Source of the DNA: Andalucia godoyi
Lineage: Eukaryota > Discoba > Jakobea > Jakobida > Andaluciidae
Length of the DNA: 64,000 bases
Assembly (NCBI GenBank): GCA_009859145.1
Contig: VRVR01000046.1
Span: 62,001 to 126,000, forward strand
Reading direction: 5' to 3'
Each line of letters begins with the position of its first letter. Positions within the stretch are counted from its first letter, which is position 1. Below the pieces are notes generated by a model. It was given only the letters and a program-made list of their open reading frames with translations. It was not told where the DNA came from and made no database searches. This document shows, piece after piece, positions 19,883 to 28,494 of this stretch. The translations under genes were made by a program, and so were the position numbers.

Positions 19883-20443
19883 TCAAAAAGACAGGGCGGG
19901 AAGTGTTCCAACCGTACCAGCATGTTTTGTCCCTAATCGGGATAGCATCGTGGGAAATGGTGCAATCCCGATGCCCAGATCGACATGTCGGTGATTTCTG
20001 AAGCGTCGTGACCCCCCGTATATGTCATTCTTTACCTCCGCATCCGCACTTCTCATGCAAGGACTACCATTTGCGGACAGAGAATTTGAGCGAAGACTGC
20101 CAGAGCTGGTTGTTTCCCAAACTGAATTCCGACCTCTGGACCCCCGAAGTGGACACCAGCTCGAATAGTTGAACGAAACATCAAAGGAAAAGAAACATGG
20201 ATTGGATAATGCCGTTCCTAGGGGTGAGGAAAGAATGCGAAGCGAAGCGATCATGAGTTTCCGAGCCCATGGGGACGGCATTATCCAATCCAGAAACAAG
20301 TCGAAGGATTCAGGGATATCTGCAGGTTACTGTTACTGCCACCACCGAAACAGGTCGAGTTACTAAACAACAAAAAGCATGTGATTACCTTCGATGCTTG
20401 GCAGCTTCACAGTGTCCGCGCTTTGATCGATGCGGATTATCAT
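19883..20443 (-). CDS. Spliced small coding unit, probably 5' exons of the gene at 17504-19681
   Basis: ATG at 20443 opens a short exon (MIIRIDQSADTVKLPSIE plus one base) ending at 20389 before GTAATC. The acceptor CTGCAG ends at 20320, giving a 69-nt intron. Phase matches and the join reads LPSIEDIPESFDLFLDW. The second exon stays open for about 145 codons to a stop at 19883 and is in the same reading register as the downstream frame at 17504-19768. A second intron (for example donor at 19917, acceptor at 19735, 183 nt, phase 1) would fuse the two, though that donor (GTACGG) is weak. I recognise no domain. It could also be a separate protein of about 164 residues. A 17-bp inverted repeat lies inside the second exon. 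Confidence 0.45.
20199..20291. repeat. 17-bp perfect inverted repeat
   Basis: The arm 20199-20215 (GGATTGGATAATGCCGT) is the exact reverse complement of 20275-20291, with 59 bases between. On the minus strand the arms would encode DWIMP and TALSN in the proposed exon. Confidence 0.85.
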
Positions 20444-20499
20444 ATTCAATTTATTTATTTATTTTATTTTATTTTTAATTGAAGTAAACAGTTAAAGAA

Positions 20500-20973
20500 T
20501 TAGTGGGGTTTTGGGACATACCCATCGACGGCCATATTTCGAGTAGCGGATGGCAGCCTGACGACCATTCCGTCCATATCATTGGTGACTCTAACCTGGC
20601 ACCCCAGCCTTGAAGTCTCTGTAAGTCCAAACGCAAGATCCAGCATATCATTCTCCTCATCCGACGGCTCCTCGAGCTTGTCATACACAGACTGTTCCAG
20701 AATGACATGACACGTCGAACATGCCAACGATCCCTCGCACGCACCCTCCAAATCCACTTCATTCGCATGTGCAATCTCCAACAGCGACTCACCAGGCTTG
20801 CACACAACCGTCTTTCGACTCCCCGATTTGTCACAAAACGTAATCGACACACCTCGCGCCACCGAGGAAAACCGCCGTACCGGAACCGCATGGCACGATC
20901 GCCGCATTCGCATAATCGTCGTCGCCATCGTCGTCGTCGGTGCCATTGTCAACCGAAACACTTGACGCAACAT
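20500..20973 (-). CDS. Mitochondrial [2Fe-2S] ferredoxin (FDX2/Yah1 type)
   Basis: A 157-residue adrenodoxin-type ferredoxin. The four cluster ligands are Cys79, Cys85, Cys88 (CEGSLACSTC) and Cys125 (SRLGCQV). The acidic interaction helix EPSDEENDMLDLAFGLTE is intact. The C-terminus has VRLPSATRNMAVDGY as in FDX2-type proteins. Residues 1-40 are rich in Arg, Met, Thr and Ser with no acidic residue, a clear mitochondrial targeting peptide, so the ATG at 20973 is well supported. The protein passes electrons from ferredoxin reductase to mitochondrial Fe-S cluster assembly, and in some organisms to heme A or steroid synthesis. It is divergent to the kinesin gene, with about 420 bases between the starts. 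Confidence 0.93.
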   Translation of the reverse strand: MLRQVFRLTMAPTTTMATTIMRMRRSCHAVPVRRFSSVARGVSITFCDKSGSRKTVVCKPGESLLEIAHANEVDLEGACEGSLACSTCHVILEQSVYDKLEEPSDEENDMLDLAFGLTETSRLGCQVRVTNDMDGMVVRLPSATRNMAVDGYVPKPH

Positions 20974-21394
20974 TCTCGCTGCTGCTCTCTCGTGCCAGTC
21001 GATCTCTGTAAAATATCTTCAGTTACGATTAAAATGATTCAATTCATTCCGTTACAAAGTGCAACTACAATCAAATAAGGAAGGACGTAAAATCATCATC
21101 CACTTGGGAAAACTGTTCGGTGTACTGTAGTTACCGGTATGCAAGTGCAGTATCTCCCCCACTTTGAGTGTGCAGAAGCTTTCAACTTCACACCACGGAG
21201 AGCGAAGTCGACAGATGTAGACTGCCGGACTTTATCGTTTTTTTAACGGTCAAACCTACCCAAACATCCGACAGCTGCAGTTTTCTGGACGGAAATCAAG
21301 ACCATAGAGCATTGCTGGATTCACTTGCATTCTTGAAGAGAAAGAGAAAGAGAGAGAGAGAGAAAGAGAGAAAGAGAGAGGGAGAGGGAGAGAA
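20974..21394. promoter_or_regulatory. Divergent promoter region, ferredoxin / kinesin
   Basis: A 421-base spacer between two divergent start codons. A GA-rich purine tract (about 21335-21394) runs into the kinesin ATG as its 5' leader. No TATA-like element stands out. Confidence 0.6.
21335..21394. repeat. GA-rich purine tract in kinesin 5' leader
   Basis: About 60 bases of AG repeats with AAAG and GGGAG variants that end right at the kinesin ATG. Confidence 0.85.
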
Positions 21395-23605
21395 ATGGCT
21401 TCGTGCAGAGTTCGTGTAGTGGCAAAACTGCGACCGTTGTTGCCGCAAGAAGGAACGAAGACATGTTTATCGACGAGTCCCGATTACGAGAGTGGGAAGC
21501 AGCTTATTCACTTGAATGCACTTTCGCAGACGCTTTCGTTTTCTCTGGATTCAGTGTATGAGCAAGAAACAAATCTGTCGCAATTCTACAGCTCGGAAAT
21601 CAAGCCGATGGTCTTGAATGCAGTCAAGAACTCGACTGCATGCTCGGTGTTTGCATACGGAGTAACGGGGTCGGGAAAGACACACACGATGCATGGATCG
21701 GCAAGTGAAGCAGGCGTGATTCCCAGAGCTGTCCATGATGTGTTTGCGAATTTGAAGCCGAAGCAACGAGTGTTGGTTTCGTATCTCGAGATCTACCAAG
21801 AAAAAGTATACGATTTGCTCGTGGAACAGAATGTTGCTATTGTTTCGTCGTCCTCGATTGTCGTGGGCATGAGTGAAAAAGAAAGAGATAAGAGACCGGA
21901 GCTTCCGCTACGAGACGATGGATCTGGAAACGTGGTTGTGGCGGATCTTACGCACAAGTCGTTGCAGTTCAAAGAGGAGTTCGCAATGCTGTTTGAGAAG
22001 GCGCAGAAGTTCCGAAAGGTTGCGGGAACAAAGTGCAATGCACAGTCTTCGAGATCCCATGCAGTCTTGGAATTGCAGGTTGTTCCAAGCGGTGGAAAGG
22101 TGGTTCTTGTGGATCTCGCGGGTTGCGAAGACAATCGAAAGACGGGAAACGTTGGAATTCGGCTCGCAGAGAGTTCCGCAATCAACATCAGTTTGTTTAC
22201 TCTTGGAAAGGTCATCCATTCGCTGCAAGAACCAGAAAAGACCATGAGAATTCCGTATCGGGACTCAAAACTAACAAGGCTTCTCCAAGATTCTCTCGGT
22301 GGGACTGCACAGACACTCATGATCGCAACGCTTTCGCCGAGCCCCCTCTACTGCCAGGGCACGCTTCATGTGCTGCAGTACGCAGCAAAGACACGCTCGA
22401 TTGAAAATCACATCCAACAGGTGCAGAACAACATGTCAGGGAGGCTGCTGGAAGAGAGAAAGGAAAAGACCAGGGAGGAGGAATTGCGACAGTGGAGAGA
22501 GAAGCACGGCGGAGGTAAGAGCTCTGCAGCAGCTGGACCTTCTAACACTGGTGTTTCTCTTGCTGGTTCCTTGAAGCGCCCTCTGCAGGAATCCAACTCG
22601 GCAGTAGTGGCCTCCTCAGCACCGGCTTCAAAAATGGCAAAGACCGCCCTTGGCGCCCCGAAACAATCGGTCAGCAGCAAAGAGAAAGACCTGCTTTTCT
22701 CTCCGCGAGTCGCGAAGGTAGCAAAGGCAGCGGGAGTAGATGCCGGGCGGTTTGAGACACTGGAGCGCAAGGTCGACAGCTTGATGATGGCAATCGGATG
22801 TAAGTCAATGCCCAAGTCCGTGATGGACAAGGCAAAGGAACTTGCAGAAATGGTCAAACGAGAGCAATCAATCGAAGAGCAGGTTCGACAGTTGTTGATG
22901 GGCGCCAGAACGGCCAAGGACGCCCAGAAGTACCGACGAGCGTTTGATTTATACAGAAAAGCGAGCGAACTCTGCCCGGGGATGGACAAGATTAAGGCGA
23001 AAATGTCCAGGTGCTTGGAGCTCGCTCAGGAGCAGGAGGAGAAGCAGCTGGAAATGGAGGATGCACTGTACGAGCCAAAAGAAGACGAGAATGATGTTTC
23101 GTTTAGAATTGCAGACGACGCACAGATCGTTGCAGAGGACGATGACGGTGAGGACGACGACGAAACCAACCTGCTCGACAAGAAAAGGAAGACGAAGACG
23201 AAGAAGCGGTCTCAAGGCACAAAGAAACGTAATTCATCGCTCAGTTCGGACGGATCTGGGAGATCTTCGGACTGCTCCATGCACAATGAATCTGCGGAAA
23301 ACGAGAAGCTCGACCTCCCCCGGATTTCCTACGCTGAGATGAGCGAAGATCAGATTGCCAGTGCGGAGCTGTCCTTTTTGGAAGCGCTCAAGAGCGCAGA
23401 GAATGAAAAAGAGCTGCGCAAATTCAAGGGCATTGCAAAAGTGCGGGCAGAGCGCATCATGCTTCATCGCGAAAAGTTCGTCTCCGTTCGACAGGACTTC
23501 GCCGCCTATGGAATCATGTCCGGAAAGCAACTGCAGACGTTCCTTGAGGAAACCCTACCGCAGTTTTGTCCTGCTGCGTCATCCATTCTTGCAAACACCA
23601 TGTAA
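21395..23605 (+). CDS. Kinesin-10-like chromokinesin (KID/KIF22 type)
   Basis: A 736-residue kinesin with an N-terminal motor: P-loop GVTGSGKTHTMHG near residue 90, switch I SSRSHAVLE near 217, switch II DLAGCE near 239 and the L12 region YRDSKLTRLLQDSLGG. The motor ends near 340. A Lys/Arg and Ser-rich linker, a TPR-like pair of helices at about 505-550 (YRRAFDLYRKASELCPG) and an acidic then basic stretch (KRKTKTKKRS) follow. The C-terminal block at about 660-715 with LRKFKGIAKVRAERIMLHREKF is a helix-hairpin-helix like the DNA-binding end of KIF22. This supports a plus-end chromokinesin acting on chromosome arms in mitosis. Subfamily is inferred from the HhH tail. Confidence 0.85.
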   Translation: MASCRVRVVAKLRPLLPQEGTKTCLSTSPDYESGKQLIHLNALSQTLSFSLDSVYEQETNLSQFYSSEIKPMVLNAVKNSTACSVFAYGVTGSGKTHTMHGSASEAGVIPRAVHDVFANLKPKQRVLVSYLEIYQEKVYDLLVEQNVAIVSSSSIVVGMSEKERDKRPELPLRDDGSGNVVVADLTHKSLQFKEEFAMLFEKAQKFRKVAGTKCNAQSSRSHAVLELQVVPSGGKVVLVDLAGCEDNRKTGNVGIRLAESSAINISLFTLGKVIHSLQEPEKTMRIPYRDSKLTRLLQDSLGGTAQTLMIATLSPSPLYCQGTLHVLQYAAKTRSIENHIQQVQNNMSGRLLEERKEKTREEELRQWREKHGGGKSSAAAGPSNTGVSLAGSLKRPLQESNSAVVASSAPASKMAKTALGAPKQSVSSKEKDLLFSPRVAKVAKAAGVDAGRFETLERKVDSLMMAIGCKSMPKSVMDKAKELAEMVKREQSIEEQVRQLLMGARTAKDAQKYRRAFDLYRKASELCPGMDKIKAKMSRCLELAQEQEEKQLEMEDALYEPKEDENDVSFRIADDAQIVAEDDDGEDDDETNLLDKKRKTKTKKRSQGTKKRNSSLSSDGSGRSSDCSMHNESAENEKLDLPRISYAEMSEDQIASAELSFLEALKSAENEKELRKFKGIAKVRAERIMLHREKFVSVRQDFAAYGIMSGKQLQTFLEETLPQFCPAASSILANTM

Positions 23606-23879
23606 TCCGGCCTGCCAACGATCACATCCGCCCTTCCCTTTCTCGCGCGGAAGTTGAAAAGTTGTAATAATACCTATTTACTGACAGAGAAGCTCGCCCT
23701 TTTTTCTTCTTTTTTCTCTTTTCCATTCTTCTTTTCAAACATGTTCCCCTCGTTAAGAACTTCCCCATTTAGATATTTTAAAAACACAACGTTGGTGCAC
23801 CAAAGTACCAAAAAAAATAATATTAAAAATTAAAAAAAAAATACTCTTCCCAAAAAAAACTATTAAAAATAATGATAAC

Positions 23880-25382
23880 TCAGTTCTCATGCGTTCGCAA
23901 GAACTTCAATCGAGAAGCCTCGTCAATGTTCCGTGGCTGGCGAGATAGGAGCTCAAAGTCACGGTCGACAGTCCATACGCGAGGATCGCTGTCGTCAATC
24001 TTCTTTGACAGGTACAACTCTGCGACATGCGAAAGTCCCGAAACAGCATACAAAACATTAAATACGGCATCCGCCGTCAATGAGAACTTCGCAGCGAGCT
24101 GGGTGATTGTGGCTCGAGGGAACCCGCCAACTAAACTCGATCCTGGTGAGATTGTGAGGTGCTCGCCGCCTTTCGAAGACGCGGCTTTTGGAGACGGAGT
24201 CGCAGGGGGCGGCGGCACCACGTGATTCTTTCCATTTCCGTGGCCGCCAGACGGCGTTCTTCTTGGAGCAGACGCGGCCAGATCCTTTGCCTCAAGCTCT
24301 GGCGCAAGCTTAGCCTTCTTCTTTGGCGGTGCAGCAACTCCTTCTACGGTGAGATTGAACAGGTCTGGATTCTCCGAGAATGGCTCCATGACATCGTCGT
24401 GTTTCGAAAACTCCTGAACTCGATGCTCGATCTGTTCCATGTAGTGCAGGATCAGTACAGCAAGCTCCTTGTTCTCCATATGCTCCACGTCCGAGTCTTC
24501 GTAGTGCACAAGCTTCTTCCTCCACCGTTCCTGCATGGACTGAGTGGAATGTTCCGTCAGCTTTCGACGCTCTGCGCTTGTCCAAAACTTGATCCCGGAG
24601 GGCTTGTGGCGTGACTGAGGACCCAGAATCTTTGCAAACGCAAGAAGTCGTGCATCATCATCCACTGTGTATCCTTTTCTCTTTGTCGACAGGCTCGTCG
24701 CAACGACAGATGCAGATCCAGACCCAGGCAGAGACGCACCCACGGTTGCTGTGGTTGCAATTGGAGCGTCTTCGACTTTGGCACGATTCCCTTCTGCAGA
24801 AGCGCCAGCTTCCCTGCTCAGTTCCTTCTGCAGCGTCCGTGACGAGGTAGCAAGGTCTTCCTTGTCGATGTCTTGGACTCTGCGCAATGCAATTCTGGCT
24901 TCTGCTGGCGTCTTTGGCAGCAAACTGACCTTTCTGCTTTCAAGAGCCCACTGTTTTCTGTACCGCCCATTGATGATGTACTTTCGAATGTCCAAGAGCT
25001 GTTTTGCCGCAATGCAGTCGTCGATGAACGAAGGTCGGATCGTCGGAAACGAGGCTTGCGAAGACCGTTTTGCAAGATCAATGAAGATCTCGTCCGTCGC
25101 AATGCAATAGGAACACCGGAACATCTCGCTGAGATTCACTTGGCCCCCATGCTCCCGGATCTTCCGCGCCAACTCGGACGCATCTTTGAGAAGCGGCACA
25201 TAGAAGCACAGCCCAGAGAAAATCGTGGCGCCGTTCCTTGCGTCTTCCGAGTCCTCCTCAGACGATCCCTTCTCTGCCCCGGCGATGCCCTGCTCAGTCA
25301 ACGTCGACACCAAGCTGCTGCTCGCCTCAGATTTCGGAGAAAGCAGCTTGTTCGCCAGGATCTTCAGCGCAGCAAACACCAT
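23880..25382 (-). CDS. RAP1-type telomere protein (BRCT, Myb, RCT)
   Basis: A 500-residue protein with the three-part layout of RAP1/TERF2IP. A BRCT-like domain at residues about 52-140 has GLCFYVPLL, IREHGGQV and the closing PSFIDDCIAAKQLL. A RAP1 Myb domain at about 237-292 has YTVDDDARLLAFAK, GIKFWTSAERRKLT and HSTQSMQERWRKKL, close to the vertebrate pattern LW...LTxHSWQSLKDRYLKHL. The C-terminal RCT-like domain at about 415-485 has LTADAVFNVLYAVSG and DPRVWTVDRDFELLSR. A basic KKKAKL patch lies near 360. RAP1 joins shelterin and protects telomeres from end-joining and recombination; yeast Rap1 also activates ribosomal-protein genes. TTAGGG-like motifs lie in its own upstream region. The domain call is by eye. 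Confidence 0.78.
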   Translation of the reverse strand: MVFAALKILANKLLSPKSEASSSLVSTLTEQGIAGAEKGSSEEDSEDARNGATIFSGLCFYVPLLKDASELARKIREHGGQVNLSEMFRCSYCIATDEIFIDLAKRSSQASFPTIRPSFIDDCIAAKQLLDIRKYIINGRYRKQWALESRKVSLLPKTPAEARIALRRVQDIDKEDLATSSRTLQKELSREAGASAEGNRAKVEDAPIATTATVGASLPGSGSASVVATSLSTKRKGYTVDDDARLLAFAKILGPQSRHKPSGIKFWTSAERRKLTEHSTQSMQERWRKKLVHYEDSDVEHMENKELAVLILHYMEQIEHRVQEFSKHDDVMEPFSENPDLFNLTVEGVAAPPKKKAKLAPELEAKDLAASAPRRTPSGGHGNGKNHVVPPPPATPSPKAASSKGGEHLTISPGSSLVGGFPRATITQLAAKFSLTADAVFNVLYAVSGLSHVAELYLSKKIDDSDPRVWTVDRDFELLSRQPRNIDEASRLKFLRTHEN

Positions 25383-25875
25383 TCTTTAAGTATTATTTTT
25401 CTTTTCTTTTCTTCCACCCTCCAAAACGCCACTGGAGCACCCGAACAAGGAACCAAAAACAAAAACAAAAAAAAAAGGCCAATTCGAGATTTGAAAAAAA
25501 AATTGGAATTACCAACGCCGCCTATAACAAGAAGAAAGAAAATCGTGTTCTTAGCTTCAGCAACAACAATAAAATCAGAATTAATAATCAAAAATTACTG
25601 TGAAGGACAAGTATAGTAACGAAACGGATGGTTTTAGCACTTGGATAGAAAGCCCAAGCATGGGTTTGAAAAAAGGTTAGGGTTCGGACTATGGGGTTAT
25701 TGAACGATTTGGGGTTTGGGGTTTGCGGCGGGTCAAATTAAAAGGGCGCGCAAATCTTTTGGGTTTATGCTTACTGTAGTCTACGATGAATTGTGCTAGT
25801 GCTGTATGTTTTCTGTAGTTTTTTCTTTTTTTTCTCTTTGAGGGTTTGATTGTTATATATATATATATTCAGTAA
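25383..25875. promoter_or_regulatory. Divergent promoter between RAP1 and the gene at 25876, with telomere-like motifs
   Basis: A 493-base AT-rich spacer. It contains GGTTAGGGTTCGG at about 25675-25687 and GGGGTTTGGGGTTT at 25711-25724, G-rich on the plus strand and about 290-340 bases upstream of the RAP1 start. A short AT repeat lies just before the ATG at 25876. Confidence 0.6.
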
Positions 25876-26379
25876 ATGACTGAAAAGATGACAGATGGAA
25901 GAATGTCGGGGGCAAGGAGGATGATTCGAGCTCCGACACTCTACGACTCTCCACAGACGGTTCATATGTATTTCTATGCGCTCTTCTCACCGAACTCATT
26001 GGCACAGTCCTCGCAGGTCTTTACAGTCGATACGGTTGCAGTTCTTCGATTGCTGTACGAGTGCTATCCGTTCAGTCCCGTCGAGCGCGAAGGCATCCGG
26101 CGCATCATCACATTCCTCTCGCGCTCGGCTCACTCCAGACCACCGGCGACCTCTTCTTTTTCTTCTCAACCAAACCGTACAGCAGGCAGGAAAAAAAGAA
26201 AACACGACGCGGTCGCACAAGAACGACAACAGCAGATGGAAGGAAAAGAAGAAAAAAAAGAAGAGGAGGAGGAGGATGAGCAGAACCAAGAGCTTGCGGC
26301 GGCAGCAGCGTATTTCCAGGCGTGTGTCGCTGCTCGACGGCTCATCCCGATTGACCAAGTGCGATCTTCCAAACTCTAA
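25876..26379 (+). CDS. Small unrecognised protein with acidic/basic C-terminal half
   Basis: A 167-residue protein, not recognised. Residues 1-85 look folded and include VHMYFYALFSPN and VAVLRLLYECYPFSPVEREGIRRIITFLSR, probably two or three helices. Then comes a Ser/Pro/Lys linker with a basic AGRKKRKHD patch (likely nuclear signal), a Glu/Lys-rich helix around 120-138 and an Ala-rich helix near the end. It shares a divergent promoter with RAP1. The ATG at 25876 sits 19 bases after an AT run. Coding is supported by the conserved-looking N-terminal block, but no function can be assigned. Confidence 0.6.
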   Translation: MTEKMTDGRMSGARRMIRAPTLYDSPQTVHMYFYALFSPNSLAQSSQVFTVDTVAVLRLLYECYPFSPVEREGIRRIITFLSRSAHSRPPATSSFSSQPNRTAGRKKRKHDAVAQERQQQMEGKEEKKEEEEEDEQNQELAAAAAYFQACVAARRLIPIDQVRSSKL

Positions 26380-26739
26380 GTCACGGACTCCTTGTACTGT
26401 AAAAACCCTGCCCCAATCAGCCATCGGACATCGTAGCGTCCTATCTGCTGTACAGCACATATACAAAAACATATTGACCGGTGTACTGGGCAGTGTGCTG
26501 AAATCCCGTATTTGATGCTGTTGTGTGGGCGTTGCGGATCTCTCGAAGACAAGAGTAAGCATCGGCACTACTACTGCCAGTGCATTTATCATAGAGTGTG
26601 GGAGTACGGAACACTAAGGAATACAGACAACTGGGGGATTGCAGCTGCATATCTTTATGGGTCGGATACAGCAAGCTCACACAACGACAACAAACAAAGA
26701 AACGACAAACAACAACAATCATCAAGGCGTGTTTTGAAA

Positions 26740-27927
26740 ATGGGGAATCAAAGCTCGAATTCGTCGTCGTCGTCCTTGTCTTCATCGGACTCGCCGTCAT
26801 CCAGATCGCTGGTTCGATCATCACCCCATCCGCCTCCGCCCTCTTCTGCTCAAGCTTCTTCTCATGCGTCTTCTCATCCGCATCATAACCGGTCTTCTTA
26901 TGGATCTGCGACTTCAGCTAAAACTGTGCTTTTCCACTTGTGCAAAGTGTCGCTGAGCGACTCGCTAGCCTCGATTGCCGTCGCCTTCCAAGTCGACAAG
27001 TCTGCTCTCAAGTCTGCAAATCGAATGCTTACGGATTCCTTTGCACATCTGAACTTTCTTTTGGTCCCGGGGCTCCCTGCAAGTGCAAAAAGACTTGCTG
27101 CCCGGATAGGTACCTCTTCACATTGTGCGGCGGCGGCGGCAGGGGCATTTTGTGAGCCCTCGGCGGGTACGGAAGTGTCAAGTTTGGATATGCAAATGAA
27201 CGTGTGGATTGAGAATGCACAGCGTCGAAAACGAGAACACGGGTCTCTGTCAAAGAAGCTGAAGAAGAGACAAGAGATTGTCAACGAGGATGGCGATGGT
27301 GGTGGCGGTGGTGGTTGCGAGAATGAGATTGGAAAGGAAGACCTGTACAAAGACTACTTCCTGACGGTTACCCAAGACGGGAAACTTGTGCTTCACGCAT
27401 ACTGTTTACGTTCCGACTACCTGTCGACTGTCGACGAAAAGTACCAGCCGAATGACGGACTGTGCGACTTTTGGGTGTCGTGCTCGGACATTGAATCTGC
27501 CAGTATCGTGCAGTCACAAGAATCGTTAAGTGGCCAGTTTGTGCTTCCTCCGTACTCGAATTACTACTACATTAACAGCAGCTATAGTAGCAGTCCCTCC
27601 AATGAGAATTCCGGGTCTGATGCCGAAGAGGGTCATGAACAGACCAGTTCGAAAAGTACGAATCCGGACAAGCGTAAGACGAAGCGCAAAAAGAAAAAGT
27701 GCAAGAGAGGCATTCTGATTAAAGTGAAGGGCATCCGAGCTCCATTGGTTGCGTACTGCCTGGACCCCGAAGAAGTCCAAGAACTGATTATGGAAGAAGC
27801 ACTCGATGCCGAATCCACCCTCTCGGCTTCAGCCCCCGTCGCTGCATCCGCTCCCTTGAACAGCATCAGCTATGTCCAATCTGGGTCGCCTGCTTCGACC
27901 AAGAGATCCGTGCAGAGAAACGGATGA
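26740..27927 (+). CDS. Probable N-myristoylated LysM-domain protein
   Basis: A 395-residue protein starting MGNQSS, a good N-myristoylation signal. A Ser/Pro/His-rich stretch follows, then a LysM-like domain at about residues 60-112 (FHLCKVSLSDSLASIAVAFQVDKSALKSANRM, ending FLLVPGLP). Intracellular LysM proteins of eukaryotes often pair this fold with membrane or ubiquitin-related functions. The central part has a basic segment (QRRKREHGSLSKKLKKR) and a Gly run. A block at about 205-260 (YKDYFLTVTQDGKLVLHAYCL, LCDFWVSCSDIESA) and a second basic tract (KRKTKRKKKKCKRG) leading into ILIKVKGIRAP suggest a split beta-rich domain. The frame is open upstream to 26512 with a Cys-rich stretch, but MGNQSS is the more convincing start. 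Confidence 0.68.
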   Translation: MGNQSSNSSSSSLSSSDSPSSRSLVRSSPHPPPPSSAQASSHASSHPHHNRSSYGSATSAKTVLFHLCKVSLSDSLASIAVAFQVDKSALKSANRMLTDSFAHLNFLLVPGLPASAKRLAARIGTSSHCAAAAAGAFCEPSAGTEVSSLDMQMNVWIENAQRRKREHGSLSKKLKKRQEIVNEDGDGGGGGGCENEIGKEDLYKDYFLTVTQDGKLVLHAYCLRSDYLSTVDEKYQPNDGLCDFWVSCSDIESASIVQSQESLSGQFVLPPYSNYYYINSSYSSSPSNENSGSDAEEGHEQTSSKSTNPDKRKTKRKKKKCKRGILIKVKGIRAPLVAYCLDPEEVQELIMEEALDAESTLSASAPVAASAPLNSISYVQSGSPASTKRSVQRNG

Positions 27928-28494
27928 ATCATGGACTCCCCCATCCCCACGATGTATCATTGCTGCGTTTGCGCAACCACGAAGCGAATAGAACAAATAA
28001 ACGCCTGTTAGTAAATACACTGATCCGTGCTACTTGTTGCTCATCGGTATTGCTACTTGCCAGTTACTCGACCGAAAAAGGAGACCTCCTCGCCGGTCCT
28101 CAAAGTTCCAACACCCCCTGAATCAACTCCCAAATGCTGCGGAGTGCGGATAGGATGCTGTCAGTGTGGCAGCTGAACTCGCAAAAAAAGGAGCAGGAAG
28201 GAGGGAAAGCGGTTTTGTAATGTTTTTGGAGAGCTGATGAGCAGAAGCTACGGGTACGTTTTCGAAGTGAAAAAAGTGCGCTTGGACGAGCGTCGAAGCA
28301 GAAGCAGTTCGTCCAAACGGATTCTCTCAATCTCTTTTGTTTCCCTCCCCCCCTTCATCCTCCCCTTCATCCCCCCCCCCCCCTTCCGAGAAGGAAGCCT
28401 TTGACGTGTCGTGGTCTTTTTCTTTTTTCTTTTCCTTTCTTTGCTGCATCGCAGATATCAACAGCAATAATCAAGAAGAATAGTATCTAAATCC
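27928..28494. other. Intergenic with pyrimidine-rich and poly-C stretch
   Basis: 567 bases between two genes on the same strand. It has a run of about 11 C around 28373-28383 and CT-rich tracts before the RCC1 gene. No gene is seen on either strand. Confidence 0.5.
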
